This document shows, piece after piece, positions 44,377-54,108 of a stretch of 64,000 nucleotides of DNA. Numbering within the stretch: the stretch's first letter is position 1; each line of letters starts with the position of its first letter. The DNA lies in assembly GCA_049516395.1 (NCBI GenBank), contig JBEKTD010000006.1, forward strand, positions 1 through 64,000. The letters run 5' to 3'. This DNA comes from Fen-1362 sp049516395 (GTDB lineage: Bacteria; Planctomycetota; Phycisphaerae; Sedimentisphaerales; Anaerobacaceae). The notes beneath the pieces were generated by a model. That model was not told where the DNA came from. It saw only the letters and a list, made by a program, of their open reading frames with translations, and ran no database searches. Position numbers and translations under genes: made by a program.

Positions 44377-45384
44377 TCAATTCTTTTTCCCCGCGGCTAT
44401 AAGTTGCATTGTAATTGTCTGCTCAATGGCTATCTTCGGATTTACGCCGCTCAGCCCCATAGGCATAGACGCCGTGGCCCGCATCGTGTATTTTTGAGTG
44501 TACTGCTCGGTTCTTCCGGCTTCTATATTGAAAAGCTCCTGCCCATGTCCCTGTATATCGAGCACTTTATATTCCCGCAGAAAACCAAACATCCCGCTCA
44601 TTTGGAACACCTCCGTATAAGGAACAGGCCACTCGGAGGGATTTGGCCACAGCAGAGAATAGGAACCGCCTATGACGGCTATATGGTTATTGGGGTCATT
44701 GGGGTCCTGGCGGATTTCTTCCAGCGTGTAATTCACGTTTCTGGCCGCAAAAAGAATCATCGTTGCGGGGGCCGGGAGCACGGACTTCCACTTTTCGCCG
44801 ACGGCAACACCTTTTGTCGGGTTGCTTATATGCGACACGGAATCCCACAGGAACCACTGCGTGGCAATGACATCATAAAGCATATCCGGCTCTTTGATGG
44901 GGCCATGGCTCCTGTCGGCCCTGAACGCCTGCTGACCCGCCTGGTGAAGCACGTCAACAAACTGCGCGCAGTCCACAATTTTGCCCCTTGCATCAACGGT
45001 AAACGTCCAGCTCTTGCCGGCGAAACTTTCCGCTGCCTCCTTCCAATTCTGCGGGCGGGCCGAGGTGCGTTTTACCCTCGCGAATTCACAATTTGCCCGG
45101 ATTGTCGAAATACCGTATGGGTCCACTGTAACAGGCGTATATGAAACAACCATTTCCAGCGATTCCGACGAGCTGTTTATCTTGTTTGCGTCACCTACTC
45201 TCGACGGGCCCCAGTCCACCGCCATCTCCCTGCTGCTAACAAACTTGTATTTAAGGGGCTGGTCGGGCTTGAAATCAACGGTGAACCGCGTTCTTTTTGA
45301 ATTCAATGCCGACTTTTGCGCCGGGGTGCAGCCGGCGATAATCCCGACAACGAGAGCCGCAATAAGAATTTTCGTCTGGTTCAA
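44377..45384 (-). CDS. Probable lipoprotein, unknown function (pair member 2)
   Basis: A 335-residue protein with a lipobox IIAGC at residues 15-19 after a hydrophobic signal. The mature region has beta strands with LKYKFVSSREMAVDWG, SWTFTVDARGKIVD, YTLEEIR and YTQKYTMRATASMPMG. The plan matches the gene immediately upstream (45411-46439), so the two look like diverged copies of a planctomycete lipoprotein family (possibly DUF6263). Function unknown. The gap to the upstream gene is 26 bases, so both are probably on one transcript. Confidence 0.65.
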   Translation of the reverse strand: MNQTKILIAALVVGIIAGCTPAQKSALNSKRTRFTVDFKPDQPLKYKFVSSREMAVDWGPSRVGDANKINSSSESLEMVVSYTPVTVDPYGISTIRANCEFARVKRTSARPQNWKEAAESFAGKSWTFTVDARGKIVDCAQFVDVLHQAGQQAFRADRSHGPIKEPDMLYDVIATQWFLWDSVSHISNPTKGVAVGEKWKSVLPAPATMILFAARNVNYTLEEIRQDPNDPNNHIAVIGGSYSLLWPNPSEWPVPYTEVFQMSGMFGFLREYKVLDIQGHGQELFNIEAGRTEQYTQKYTMRATASMPMGLSGVNPKIAIEQTITMQLIAAGKKN

Positions 45385-45410
45385 TCCGGTCCCTTTCGTT
45401 CAAATCCGAA

Positions 45411-46439
45411 TTATTTAACTCTTTCAATGCTGTACCCGCGTTCCGCGGACATATTAAGCACCACCGGCTCCGAGGTATCACCCTGCTTTGCCGGAAGCGC
45501 GACAGTCCAGGTTGCCTGGAGATTTTCATGGTAATTTTCTATCCTGCCCGCTTTAACGTCAAATTCGCCGGTTCCCGTATATGATTCTTTCGAGTCGAAT
45601 TTCTGCGACGCACCTTCTTCAGCTTTCCTGCCGGCGTATTTGGGCTCAACTTCGGAGGTTGGTATCGCGTTCATATCGATAACCGCAATTTCTCGTCCGT
45701 CGTTTCGCAGTTCCTTAAGGGTGTAAATTTTTTCGTAGGATTTCAGCCCCATTTTCCCGAATATAAAGGTCTTTATTGAGCTCCACTTGCCCCCCACCTT
45801 AAGCATTTCCTGCCCCTGTTTGGGCAATTGCATTGTGCCGTGCCTTTCTATTATCAAATCCGGCATAACTATCTCGATTCCTTCCTTGTCGGAAACAGTC
45901 CCGCCTTTCATCATAGTCATGACCGGCGGCAACTCATCAACAAAAGTCACAATGTTTCGCGGATTGAATTCTATCATATAGGTTTTGCCGATTAACTGTA
46001 TTAACGGGTTATTGGAATCCGAATGCCTTGTGCTGTCGAAATCCAAGGTTGTCTGCCCCTTGCTCGTGAAAAAGCATTTCAATCCATCGATTGATACCTG
46101 CGCGGTGGCTATGCCGTTGGCGTCAACGGTTTGTATCCGTCGCGTAACGGCCATTTCGACGCGTTCTTCACTGAAGCTCTCGTCAAATGCCGCTTTTTCG
46201 GGAACCGGCCCCTGCCATTTTGTGGTTCTGCGAGCTATGGTTGTAATCTTATATTTATCCAGCCCGCCGACGGACGATTTCAGCGCGATTTTAACCGGCC
46301 CATTTGACTGTTTTCGTGGTTGCGCCGGTGATTTGACCTCGGCCTGGCCTGTCTGTGCCTGCTTTTCACAGCCCCATGCGAACACTCCGCAACATACCCC
46401 CGCTATCACTAAACCCCTGAAAATACCGCTTTTTGACAT
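45411..46439 (-). CDS. Probable lipoprotein, unknown function (pair member 1)
   Basis: About 342 residues. The signal region GLVIAGVCCGVFAWGC carries a lipobox, with C at its end. The mature region is beta-rich: GGLDKYKITTIARRTT, VDANGIATAQVSIDGLK, NIVTFVDELPPVM and YTLKELRNDGREIAV. The fold plan matches the next gene downstream. The ATG at 46439 has GGAGAACG eight bases upstream; the longer version starting 15 codons earlier is unlikely. It is the first gene of the pair and is divergent from ilvD. Confidence 0.65.
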   Translation of the reverse strand: MSKSGIFRGLVIAGVCCGVFAWGCEKQAQTGQAEVKSPAQPRKQSNGPVKIALKSSVGGLDKYKITTIARRTTKWQGPVPEKAAFDESFSEERVEMAVTRRIQTVDANGIATAQVSIDGLKCFFTSKGQTTLDFDSTRHSDSNNPLIQLIGKTYMIEFNPRNIVTFVDELPPVMTMMKGGTVSDKEGIEIVMPDLIIERHGTMQLPKQGQEMLKVGGKWSSIKTFIFGKMGLKSYEKIYTLKELRNDGREIAVIDMNAIPTSEVEPKYAGRKAEEGASQKFDSKESYTGTGEFDVKAGRIENYHENLQATWTVALPAKQGDTSEPVVLNMSAERGYSIERVK

Positions 46440-46616
46440 AATTTCGTTCTCCGTATAGTTTCCGTGTAGTTTAAGTTTATCCAAATCGAAACAACCATTA
46501 TACCCGCTGGCGATATAGAAACAACCTATTTTTCTTCAACAACAGCCGCCTAAACGTTACAATGTACGCTTTGAAAATGCCCGGGTTTGGGCATGATTTT
46601 GCAGAAAGGAAGATAA

Positions 46617-48284
46617 ATGAGAAGCGACAAAATAAAGAGCGGTTTTCAGCGAGCGCCCCACCGCGGGCTTCTTCACGCCTGCGGCGTAGCCGAAGCCGAT
46701 ATCAACAAGCCCTTTATCGCCATCGCAAATAGCTTTTGCGAGATAGTTCCCGGCCACGTTCATCTCGACAAGGTAGCCCGGATTGTCAAGCAGGCCGTGC
46801 GCGAGGCGGGCGGCGTGCCCTTCGAGTTCAATACAATAGCAGTATGCGACGGAATCGCGATGGGACATACCGGTATGAAATACTCGCTTGCGTCGCGCGA
46901 AATAATCGCCGACTCGGTCGAGACAATGCTGCAGGCGCACTGCTTCGACGGAATGATTTGTATCCCGAACTGCGACAAGATTATCCCCGGTATGCTGATG
47001 GCGTCTGTCCGGCTCAATATCCCCACGATTTTCGTCTCAGGCGGGCCTATGGCAGCGGGAAAAACCAAAGACGGTAGGTCCGTTGACCTTATCAGCATCT
47101 TCGAGGGCGTCGCTAAATTCAACGCGGGCAAAATCAACGAAGAGCAGTTGAAAGAGCTTGAGGCCGCAGGCTGCCCCTCCTGCGGAAGTTGCTCAGGAAT
47201 GTTCACCGCCAATTCGATGAACTGCCTGTGCGAGGCAATCGGCATCGCCCTGCCGGGTAACGGCACCGTATTGGCAACCAACCCGAAACGCGAAGAGCTT
47301 TATAAACAGGCGGGCAGACAAATCATCCAGCTAATCGAAAAAAACATCAAACCGTTGGATATAATCAGCGCCAAATCGATGGATAACGCCCTTGCGCTCG
47401 ATATGGCAATGGGCGGCTCGACAAATACCGTTCTGCACACGCTGGCAGTCGCAAGCGAAGCAGGAATTAAATATGACCTCGACCGGATAAATAAAATCTC
47501 CGCGAAGTGCCCCAATATCTGCAAGGTCTCACCTTCGAGTGCGTTCCACGTTGAGGACGTTGACGCCGCGGGCGGCATCAGCGCGATACTAAAGGAAATA
47601 AGCAGGGTGCCTAAGCTGCTCAATCTCGATGCGCTTACCGTTACCGGCAAAAAACTCGGCGAAAATATCGCGGATGCTAAAATCAGCAACACCGCGGTTA
47701 TTCACACAATCGAAAATGCCTATTCAAAAACAGGCGGGTTGGCAATACTCAAGGGTAACCTCGCACCGAAAGGCGCAGTCATTAAAACAGCGGGCGTCGC
47801 ACAGAATATGCTCACACACAAAGGCCCTGCCGTCATTTTCGACAGCCAGGAAGAGGCAGGCGAAGGAATCCTTGCGGGCAAGGTCAAGGCTGGCGACGTC
47901 GTCGTCATCCGCTACGAAGGCCCCAAAGGCGGCCCGGGTATGCAGGAAATGCTCAGCCCCACAAGTTATATTGTTGGCGCAGGATTAGGCGAATCAGTCG
48001 CGCTCATCACCGACGGCAGGTTCAGCGGCGGCACACGCGGCGCCTGTATAGGCCACGTCAGCCCCGAAGCCGCGGTCGGCGGACCAATCGGATTATTGAA
48101 AAAAGGAGACATAATCGAAATCGACATACCCAACAACAAAATAAACGTGAAGTTGTCCGCTAAAGAACTCGCGGCCCGTAAGAAAAAATGGAAGCCGAGA
48201 AAACCAAATATCACCACCGGCTGCCTTGCCAAATACGCCTCTATGGCCACAAGCGCAGACACCGGCGCCGTGCTGAAATGGTAA
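46617..48284 (+). CDS. ilvD: Dihydroxy-acid dehydratase
   Basis: Dehydrates 2,3-dihydroxy acids to 2-oxo acids for valine, leucine and isoleucine. The 555 residues include the three iron-sulfur cysteines in CDG, IPNCDKIIPGML and AAGCPSCGSCSGMFTANSM, then the catalytic ALPGNGT region, and near the C-terminus ITDGRFSGGTRG and GHVSPEAAVGGP. The ATG has GAAAGGAAG seven bases before it. It works on products of the pathway that includes cimA (isoleucine branch) in this window; 2-oxoisovalerate from it feeds panB. Confidence 0.96.
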   Translation: MRSDKIKSGFQRAPHRGLLHACGVAEADINKPFIAIANSFCEIVPGHVHLDKVARIVKQAVREAGGVPFEFNTIAVCDGIAMGHTGMKYSLASREIIADSVETMLQAHCFDGMICIPNCDKIIPGMLMASVRLNIPTIFVSGGPMAAGKTKDGRSVDLISIFEGVAKFNAGKINEEQLKELEAAGCPSCGSCSGMFTANSMNCLCEAIGIALPGNGTVLATNPKREELYKQAGRQIIQLIEKNIKPLDIISAKSMDNALALDMAMGGSTNTVLHTLAVASEAGIKYDLDRINKISAKCPNICKVSPSSAFHVEDVDAAGGISAILKEISRVPKLLNLDALTVTGKKLGENIADAKISNTAVIHTIENAYSKTGGLAILKGNLAPKGAVIKTAGVAQNMLTHKGPAVIFDSQEEAGEGILAGKVKAGDVVVIRYEGPKGGPGMQEMLSPTSYIVGAGLGESVALITDGRFSGGTRGACIGHVSPEAAVGGPIGLLKKGDIIEIDIPNNKINVKLSAKELAARKKKWKPRKPNITTGCLAKYASMATSADTGAVLKW

Positions 48285-48598
48285 GCCGGGGCATTTGACG
48301 CGAAAAAAAACTGATTTGAAATACACTCTCAGTATTAACACCCAAGCCGGGATTGAGCGAGAAAGTCCCATAAAATCTTTTGTGCTTGAAAATTCTGTGG
48401 GAAATTGTTAGAAGAATGAAGCGGAGGAGTGGAAGTTAAATTTCACTCCCGGCTGCGACCCCAGCACCTGTTTTATAAACTGGGTATCATTCGCATATAG
48501 GCAACTTTGTCGCTAAAACGGGTGCTGGCGAAACTTCGACATGCTCAGTCGAGTCGCAATCAGAACGGAAACTGATACAAAAGTTTTTTGGGCTGACA
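48285..48598. other. Gene-free gap before the coiled-coil gene
   Basis: No coding frame or clear promoter is visible. It carries short phrases of the 'cttcgacatgctcag' type that recur elsewhere in such genomes. The start of the coiled-coil gene has only a weak ribosome site. Confidence 0.3.
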
Positions 48599-51500
48599 AT
48601 GGACGTTGACAGGACAAGGGAAAAAGGACAATCAAACCCACAGGATGGTCAGGAGAAATTTGTCCCGACCTGCCCGATATGCGGAGAAAAGCACTGGCCG
48701 CATCATCCCCTTGCGCCCTGCTTCAACGCCAAAAAAGTAAAAGAGAGAGCCAAAGCAGAGGCGGCGGCAAAGGTGCTCGCTGAAAAACAGGCGAAACTTG
48801 ACGCCAAGCTTCAGGCAAAAGAGCAAGCCCACGCGGAAAAGCTCGCAAAAATCGAAGCTAAGGAACAGGAAAAAGCCGATAAGCAGGCGTATTACGACGC
48901 GATAAAAAAAGCGGAGGAAATCGCCAATAACGAGGCACAGGCAAGGGCCGAGGCACAGAGAATCGCCCAGGCGGAAACCAGGGCGAGAATCGTCGCGGAG
49001 GAAAAAGCAAGGACTGAAACCGAGGCGAGAATAAAAACTGAGCAGCAGACGCGAATCAAACTCGAAGAAAAGACCCGCGATTTTCAGGAATCCCAGCGAC
49101 AGCTCGAAGGGAGATTGCAGGCGGAATTATCAGCCAAAGCACAGTTGCAAAAACAAATCGACGAATACCACCTGCTGATTAGCGAACTTCGGGAAAACCT
49201 CGATGCACAAACAAAAGCCCGCGGTATCGTAGAACAGCAGCTTTACGCCGAATCGCAGGCCAGAAAACAAATCGAATCGGATTTGCACGAAAAAGCACAA
49301 ACCTTCGGCAAGGCGATAGAGGATATCCAGGTAAAATTGAATGCCCAGACACAATCGCTCCAGGAAACGGAAGACAAGCTCAAACAATACGTCGGGAACC
49401 TTATTCAGACAGAAACCCGGCTGCGAGAAGAACAACAAGCCCGGCGCGAGGCGGAAGAAAAATTCAAGAGAGAGTCAGAAGCGAGAACTATAGCCGAGGA
49501 GCAGGCAAAGCGGCAGGGTGAACTGAGAATCAAGGCCGAGACCCGCGCCGAACAGGCCGAACACCAGATACAAGTAGATACACAAGCGAAAATCAGGGCT
49601 GACCAACAGGCAAAAGCCGAATTAGAGCAAAAAGCGACTGTATACGGGCAGGCAATCACCTCAGCTGAAGAAAAAATACGTCAATACGCAGAATCACTCG
49701 CCCAAGCAAAGCAACAGGTCGAGACACAAACCGCGGAAGCCGAAAAATACCAACAGCGACTAAACAGTCAGGCCCAACAAATCGCGGAACTGAAGAACAC
49801 CGTCGAAACGCAAACGCGAACAATAGCCGAGCTACGGGAAAAATCGAACATTAGCGACACCCTGCTGACCGCTGCGAGGGAACGCTCACAGGCCGAAGCT
49901 GAGAAAAGAGCAAAGGCCGAAGCGATGGCGGAAGCCCAGGCCAAAGCCGCAAGCGTGGCACAGGAGCAAATTCAGATTGAAAAGCAACTGCGCCAGCAGG
50001 CCGAAGAAAAAATGCAGGCCCGGCTTGAAGAAAAAGCACAAACCTACGGCCAGGCAATAGCGCGACTCGAAGAGCGACTTAATGACGCAACAGAAGCAAA
50101 ACGACTCGCTGAAGAACAATTGCGTTCTGAAACGCAATCGCGAATTGAAACCGAAACAAAAACAAAAAATATCACAGCCGAATTAAAGCAGTTGCAATCA
50201 CAGCTTGACTCCCAAACCAAAAAGCAGGCGGACATCGAACAGCGTCTTAAAGCGGAAAGTCAGGCACGAACAGCCGCCGACGAGAAGATACACCGGCTAA
50301 GCGAAGAAGTTGTCAAAGAGATAGCGACGGCACAAGCCGAGCAACTGGCCAGAATCGACGCGGAAAAGAAAACAGAAATCGCGATACAAGCCGCTATGCA
50401 AACCGAAAGACAGGCAAGGGCGGAACTTGAGGAAAAAGCCAAAGCTTACGGCCAGGCGATAGAAAAAGCGGAAGAAAAAATCCGGACGCTGACGGAAGCC
50501 CTCAAACAAACACAAGAATCGCTCAACGCTGGGGAACAGGCAAAAGAACTCGCCGAACAGCAGGTAAAAGCAATCGCGGCACAATCAGCGGAATTATCTC
50601 AACAGCTCGAATCGCAGACAAATGCAAGATTGGAAGTCGAGGAAAAGCTCAAAGCGGAAAATCTGGCAAGATTAAAGACGGAAGAGACGCTGGCCCGGAC
50701 AGCCGAAGAGAAATTACAGGCACAAACCGTCGCGCAAACCGAGACAAAGGCGCGGGCCGATGCCCAGCAGTCGGCAAAAACCGAGAGCGAAGCAAAAACC
50801 CGGCTGGCAGAACAATTGGCCTCGGCAATCGCCGCTAAAACGCAGGCCGAAAAACAGCTCGAACAGCAAAATAACGCACGTTTGCTCGCGGAGAAAAACG
50901 CTCAGCTTGAATCGGAAAAACGAGCACATGCCGAGGCACGGGCAACATCAGCCGAAGAAGCAAGGAAACGTGCCGAACAGACGGCAAAGGAACAGGCACA
51001 GGCACACGCCGAATTTGAACGGCAGGCAATGGCTCAATTAGAGGAAAAGACGCAAACTTATACCCGTGAGACAACGACCGCGCAGGAACGAGCCAAATCA
51101 TATCAGGCACAGGCCGAACATCTCGCGAAACAGTTAGACGCCGAATCACAAACGAGGGTCTTGCTGACGGAGCAGTTGGCCGCTGAACAAAAGGCAAAAA
51201 CAGACGCCGCCGAACAAATCAAACGCCTGACGGAACAGCTTGAACGCCTCAAGGCCGAATCGAAATCGGCAAACGAGGCAAAGACCCAGGCAGAACGAAA
51301 ACTAAACGAGGAAACACAGGCACGGACAAAGGCGGAATCAGCCGCGCGCTCACAGGCGGAAAAATCAGCCGCACTGGAACTGAAATTTAAACAGGATATT
51401 GAGAAGCTGCAGTCGGAATTGAACAAGACAAAACAGCAAATCATCCTCGAAACCAATGTCGCGCAGGACGCCGAAGACCGGCTAAAAGCGGAAACGCAAG

Positions 51501-54064
51501 CCCGGTTGAAAGCGGAAGAAAAAGCTCAAAACGAGGCACAACAAAGAGCAAGAGCCCAAGCCCTTGCTGAAGCACAATCAAAAGAAACAGCACAGGCACA
51601 GTTAAAGGTCGAGGAAGAGGCCCAAAAATGGCAACAGGTCGAGCAGCAGATAAGGGCTGAACTTGAAGAAAAAGCGACAGGATACGGCCAGGCGGTAGCG
51701 AAAGCCGAAGAAAAAACCAGGGCAACCGCTGAGTTACTTAAATCAGCACAAGACTGCCTGAAAGAGGAGATAGACCAGCGAAGCCAAATCGAGGAAACCC
51801 TGCGCAATTATCAGAAAACGTTAGCAGACGCGCAGAACCAGTTAAGCCGGGAGGAAGAAACAAGGTCGCAGACAGAAGAACAGCTTATCGCCGAACGCGA
51901 AGTTACGGCAAGATTGCAGGAACAATTATCGGCTTACGCCGAGCGCCTCAACCAGATAGAACGAAACCTCAATAATGAGGCAACGGACAAAGCAAAAGCT
52001 CAGGAACAACTGAATGAAGTTATCAAAGAAAAACAACATCTCGAAGAAAAGGCGCAACTTGAAGCGATGGAAAGGGTGAGGGCACAGGCGATTGCACAAT
52101 CGCAATCGGAGGCAAGAGAAAAAGCGGAAAAACAGTTACGCGATTATGCCGGGCAGCTTGAGGAGCTTAAGAGAAACCTCGAGACACAGGCCGCCGTTAT
52201 GGCACAACTGCAAACAAACCTCGCAAACCAGACACAGCTAAAAACGGAATCGCAGACCCTCGCCCAGAAACATGCCGAAGAAAAGGTACGAGCCGAAGCG
52301 ATCGCACAGGCCGAAACGCAGGCGCGAACCGAAGCAGAGCAAAGGGCAAAAGAAACAATTGAGTCAGCAGAACAAAATGCCAGAGAAGCAATCGAATCGG
52401 CAGAACAAAGGACCAAAGAGGCGATTGAATCAGCGGAGCTAAAAGCCAAAGAAGCAATAGAATCAGCAGAGCAGACAAGACAGCAGACCAAAATCGAACT
52501 TCAGGAACAAATCAAGAGCTTCACTGCGATGCTGGCAAATATACAGGAACAGTTAAACCGCCAAATCGAAACTCGGGGCGCAGCGGAGCAGCAGATAAGA
52601 ACCCTTACCGCGACAATCGAGGAATTAAAGGAACAGGTCTCCTCACAATCCCAGAACAGGGCCAAAGTAGAACGAAGCGTTAAAGACCTTGGCGACGCGC
52701 TTGCCGAAACCCGCAGAAAACTTGACGCCGAGAGCCAGGCAAGAAACCGGGCCGAAGAACAACTGGAAGTTGAAGCCGCCACAAGAACGGACGCCGAAGA
52801 AAGAGCAGCCGGTTTGGCATCGGCGCTCGCTAAAGCCGAAGGCAGAGCGGAAGCCGAAGAAAAAGCGAGACGATTGTCGGAGGAAAAAGCCCGCGTCGAA
52901 ATCGAGGCAAAAGCGAAAGCCGAACAACAGTCGCGCACACAGTTGGAAGAAAAAGCGAAAGCATACGGCGAGGCGATCGCCACAGCGCAGGAAAAAGCAA
53001 GGTATTACGCCGAAGCCCTCACTGAAGCGAAAAATAAGCTCGCCGAAAGAGAACAATCAACCGAAGATATTCGCAATCGGCTCAACAGCGAAACCCGGAT
53101 GCGTCAGCAGCTCGAAGAGCAGGTCGAGCTTTATCGCCGGCAGGTCGCGCAGGCCGAGGCACAGGCAAAAACACAGGCCTCGGAATTGACCGGCATCGAA
53201 AAACAATTGCGAACCCAGTTGACCAGTCAGACAAAAGTTTACGAGGAACGAATTACCCAGCTCGAAGAAACGCTTGTTACGGAAACAGACGAAAAAGAAA
53301 AACTCCGCCGGCAATACGATACCGAATCCGAAACCAGAAATGCCGCCGAGCAGCAGTTGCAGCAAAAAACCGAGGCATACGAGCGGGTAATCGAAGCCGC
53401 GGAAGAACACCTGAAAAGCGAATCACAAAAGGTCTCGCAAATAGAGGCGCAGATGATGGCGTTGCAACAGGCAAAAGCCGAAGCCGAACGCAAACTGGAA
53501 GCGGAAACCGAATACAGAATATCCGCACAGGAAAATCTCAGGACCTACGCCGACCGATTAGCAGAGCTTGAAAAACATCAGGCAAATCTTGCCTCCACAA
53601 ACAGCGAGGCGTTTAAAAAAATCGCCGCCGAGACGCAGGCAAAAGAGCAAATGCAAAAGCAAATCGAGCTGCTGACCGCCGAGTTCACAAAAACCGAACA
53701 ACAATTGAACCAGGAACGCCAAGCAAGAACAGAGCTGGAACAAAACCTCAAGGCCCAAACCGACGCCCGACTAAAGGCCGAAGAACAGGCAAAAATAGAA
53801 TCCCAGAAACGCACCGAAATCGAGGAAGAGCTGAGCATACAGAAGGAATTGACGGCCCAGGCCAACGCCGAAGCCGGCGTGCAGGAAGAAGCAAACGCTC
53901 AACAGAGAAAACCGCTGCCCTTCGATATCCGCGAAATACCCGCCCCCGAAAAGACGCAGCCCTGCGACTGCTGCGGCCGAAACGACCTTACGCCGAGAGA
54001 GCTGCACAAAATCGATTCAGGCCATCTCTTCTGCCCCGACTGTTTCGCTGCGCTAAAAAGATAA
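48599..54064 (+). CDS. Giant coiled-coil protein with cysteine clusters at both ends
   Basis: An 1821-residue protein, almost wholly coiled coil: rich in A, E, K and Q, with no Pro or Gly for long stretches. The N-terminus carries CPICGEKHWPHHPLAPC (about residues 25-41), a zinc-binding pattern. The C-terminus carries CDCCGRNDLTP and FCPDCF (about 1785-1815), a second zinc ribbon. A module close to LEEKAKAYGQAIAKAEEKIR recurs about eight times, often 134 residues apart. Four 11-residue repeats lie at residues 1251-1294. There is no ATPase head, so it is not an SMC. A scaffold or filament role is inferred from shape. It has no signal peptide and no operon partner. Confidence 0.8.
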   Translation: MDVDRTREKGQSNPQDGQEKFVPTCPICGEKHWPHHPLAPCFNAKKVKERAKAEAAAKVLAEKQAKLDAKLQAKEQAHAEKLAKIEAKEQEKADKQAYYDAIKKAEEIANNEAQARAEAQRIAQAETRARIVAEEKARTETEARIKTEQQTRIKLEEKTRDFQESQRQLEGRLQAELSAKAQLQKQIDEYHLLISELRENLDAQTKARGIVEQQLYAESQARKQIESDLHEKAQTFGKAIEDIQVKLNAQTQSLQETEDKLKQYVGNLIQTETRLREEQQARREAEEKFKRESEARTIAEEQAKRQGELRIKAETRAEQAEHQIQVDTQAKIRADQQAKAELEQKATVYGQAITSAEEKIRQYAESLAQAKQQVETQTAEAEKYQQRLNSQAQQIAELKNTVETQTRTIAELREKSNISDTLLTAARERSQAEAEKRAKAEAMAEAQAKAASVAQEQIQIEKQLRQQAEEKMQARLEEKAQTYGQAIARLEERLNDATEAKRLAEEQLRSETQSRIETETKTKNITAELKQLQSQLDSQTKKQADIEQRLKAESQARTAADEKIHRLSEEVVKEIATAQAEQLARIDAEKKTEIAIQAAMQTERQARAELEEKAKAYGQAIEKAEEKIRTLTEALKQTQESLNAGEQAKELAEQQVKAIAAQSAELSQQLESQTNARLEVEEKLKAENLARLKTEETLARTAEEKLQAQTVAQTETKARADAQQSAKTESEAKTRLAEQLASAIAAKTQAEKQLEQQNNARLLAEKNAQLESEKRAHAEARATSAEEARKRAEQTAKEQAQAHAEFERQAMAQLEEKTQTYTRETTTAQERAKSYQAQAEHLAKQLDAESQTRVLLTEQLAAEQKAKTDAAEQIKRLTEQLERLKAESKSANEAKTQAERKLNEETQARTKAESAARSQAEKSAALELKFKQDIEKLQSELNKTKQQIILETNVAQDAEDRLKAETQARLKAEEKAQNEAQQRARAQALAEAQSKETAQAQLKVEEEAQKWQQVEQQIRAELEEKATGYGQAVAKAEEKTRATAELLKSAQDCLKEEIDQRSQIEETLRNYQKTLADAQNQLSREEETRSQTEEQLIAEREVTARLQEQLSAYAERLNQIERNLNNEATDKAKAQEQLNEVIKEKQHLEEKAQLEAMERVRAQAIAQSQSEAREKAEKQLRDYAGQLEELKRNLETQAAVMAQLQTNLANQTQLKTESQTLAQKHAEEKVRAEAIAQAETQARTEAEQRAKETIESAEQNAREAIESAEQRTKEAIESAELKAKEAIESAEQTRQQTKIELQEQIKSFTAMLANIQEQLNRQIETRGAAEQQIRTLTATIEELKEQVSSQSQNRAKVERSVKDLGDALAETRRKLDAESQARNRAEEQLEVEAATRTDAEERAAGLASALAKAEGRAEAEEKARRLSEEKARVEIEAKAKAEQQSRTQLEEKAKAYGEAIATAQEKARYYAEALTEAKNKLAEREQSTEDIRNRLNSETRMRQQLEEQVELYRRQVAQAEAQAKTQASELTGIEKQLRTQLTSQTKVYEERITQLEETLVTETDEKEKLRRQYDTESETRNAAEQQLQQKTEAYERVIEAAEEHLKSESQKVSQIEAQMMALQQAKAEAERKLEAETEYRISAQENLRTYADRLAELEKHQANLASTNSEAFKKIAAETQAKEQMQKQIELLTAEFTKTEQQLNQERQARTELEQNLKAQTDARLKAEEQAKIESQKRTEIEEELSIQKELTAQANAEAGVQEEANAQQRKPLPFDIREIPAPEKTQPCDCCGRNDLTPRELHKIDSGHLFCPDCFAALKR
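52349..52480 (+). repeat. Four 33-base tandem repeats (hendecads) in the coiled-coil gene
   Basis: Four direct 33-base units encode KETIESAEQNA, REAIESAEQRT, KEAIESAELKA and KEAIESAEQTR. Eleven-residue steps form a nearly straight, right-tending coiled coil, different from the seven-residue steps around them. DNA identity between units is high, so recent slippage is likely. Confidence 0.85.
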
Positions 54065-54108
54065 GGGCCCGCCACAGGAGGAAAGCAACAGGCCCCCATT
54101 TCGAATAG

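Noticed and set aside
48632..54099. Many antisense open frames under the coiled-coil gene
   Set aside because: They are Cys/Ser/Leu-rich shadows created by the A/E/K/Q codon bias of the real gene.
54062..54100. GGGCC/GGCCC hairpin between the coiled-coil and secreted-protein genes as a terminator
   Set aside because: The stem is only five pairs with a 20-base loop and no T run on either strand.
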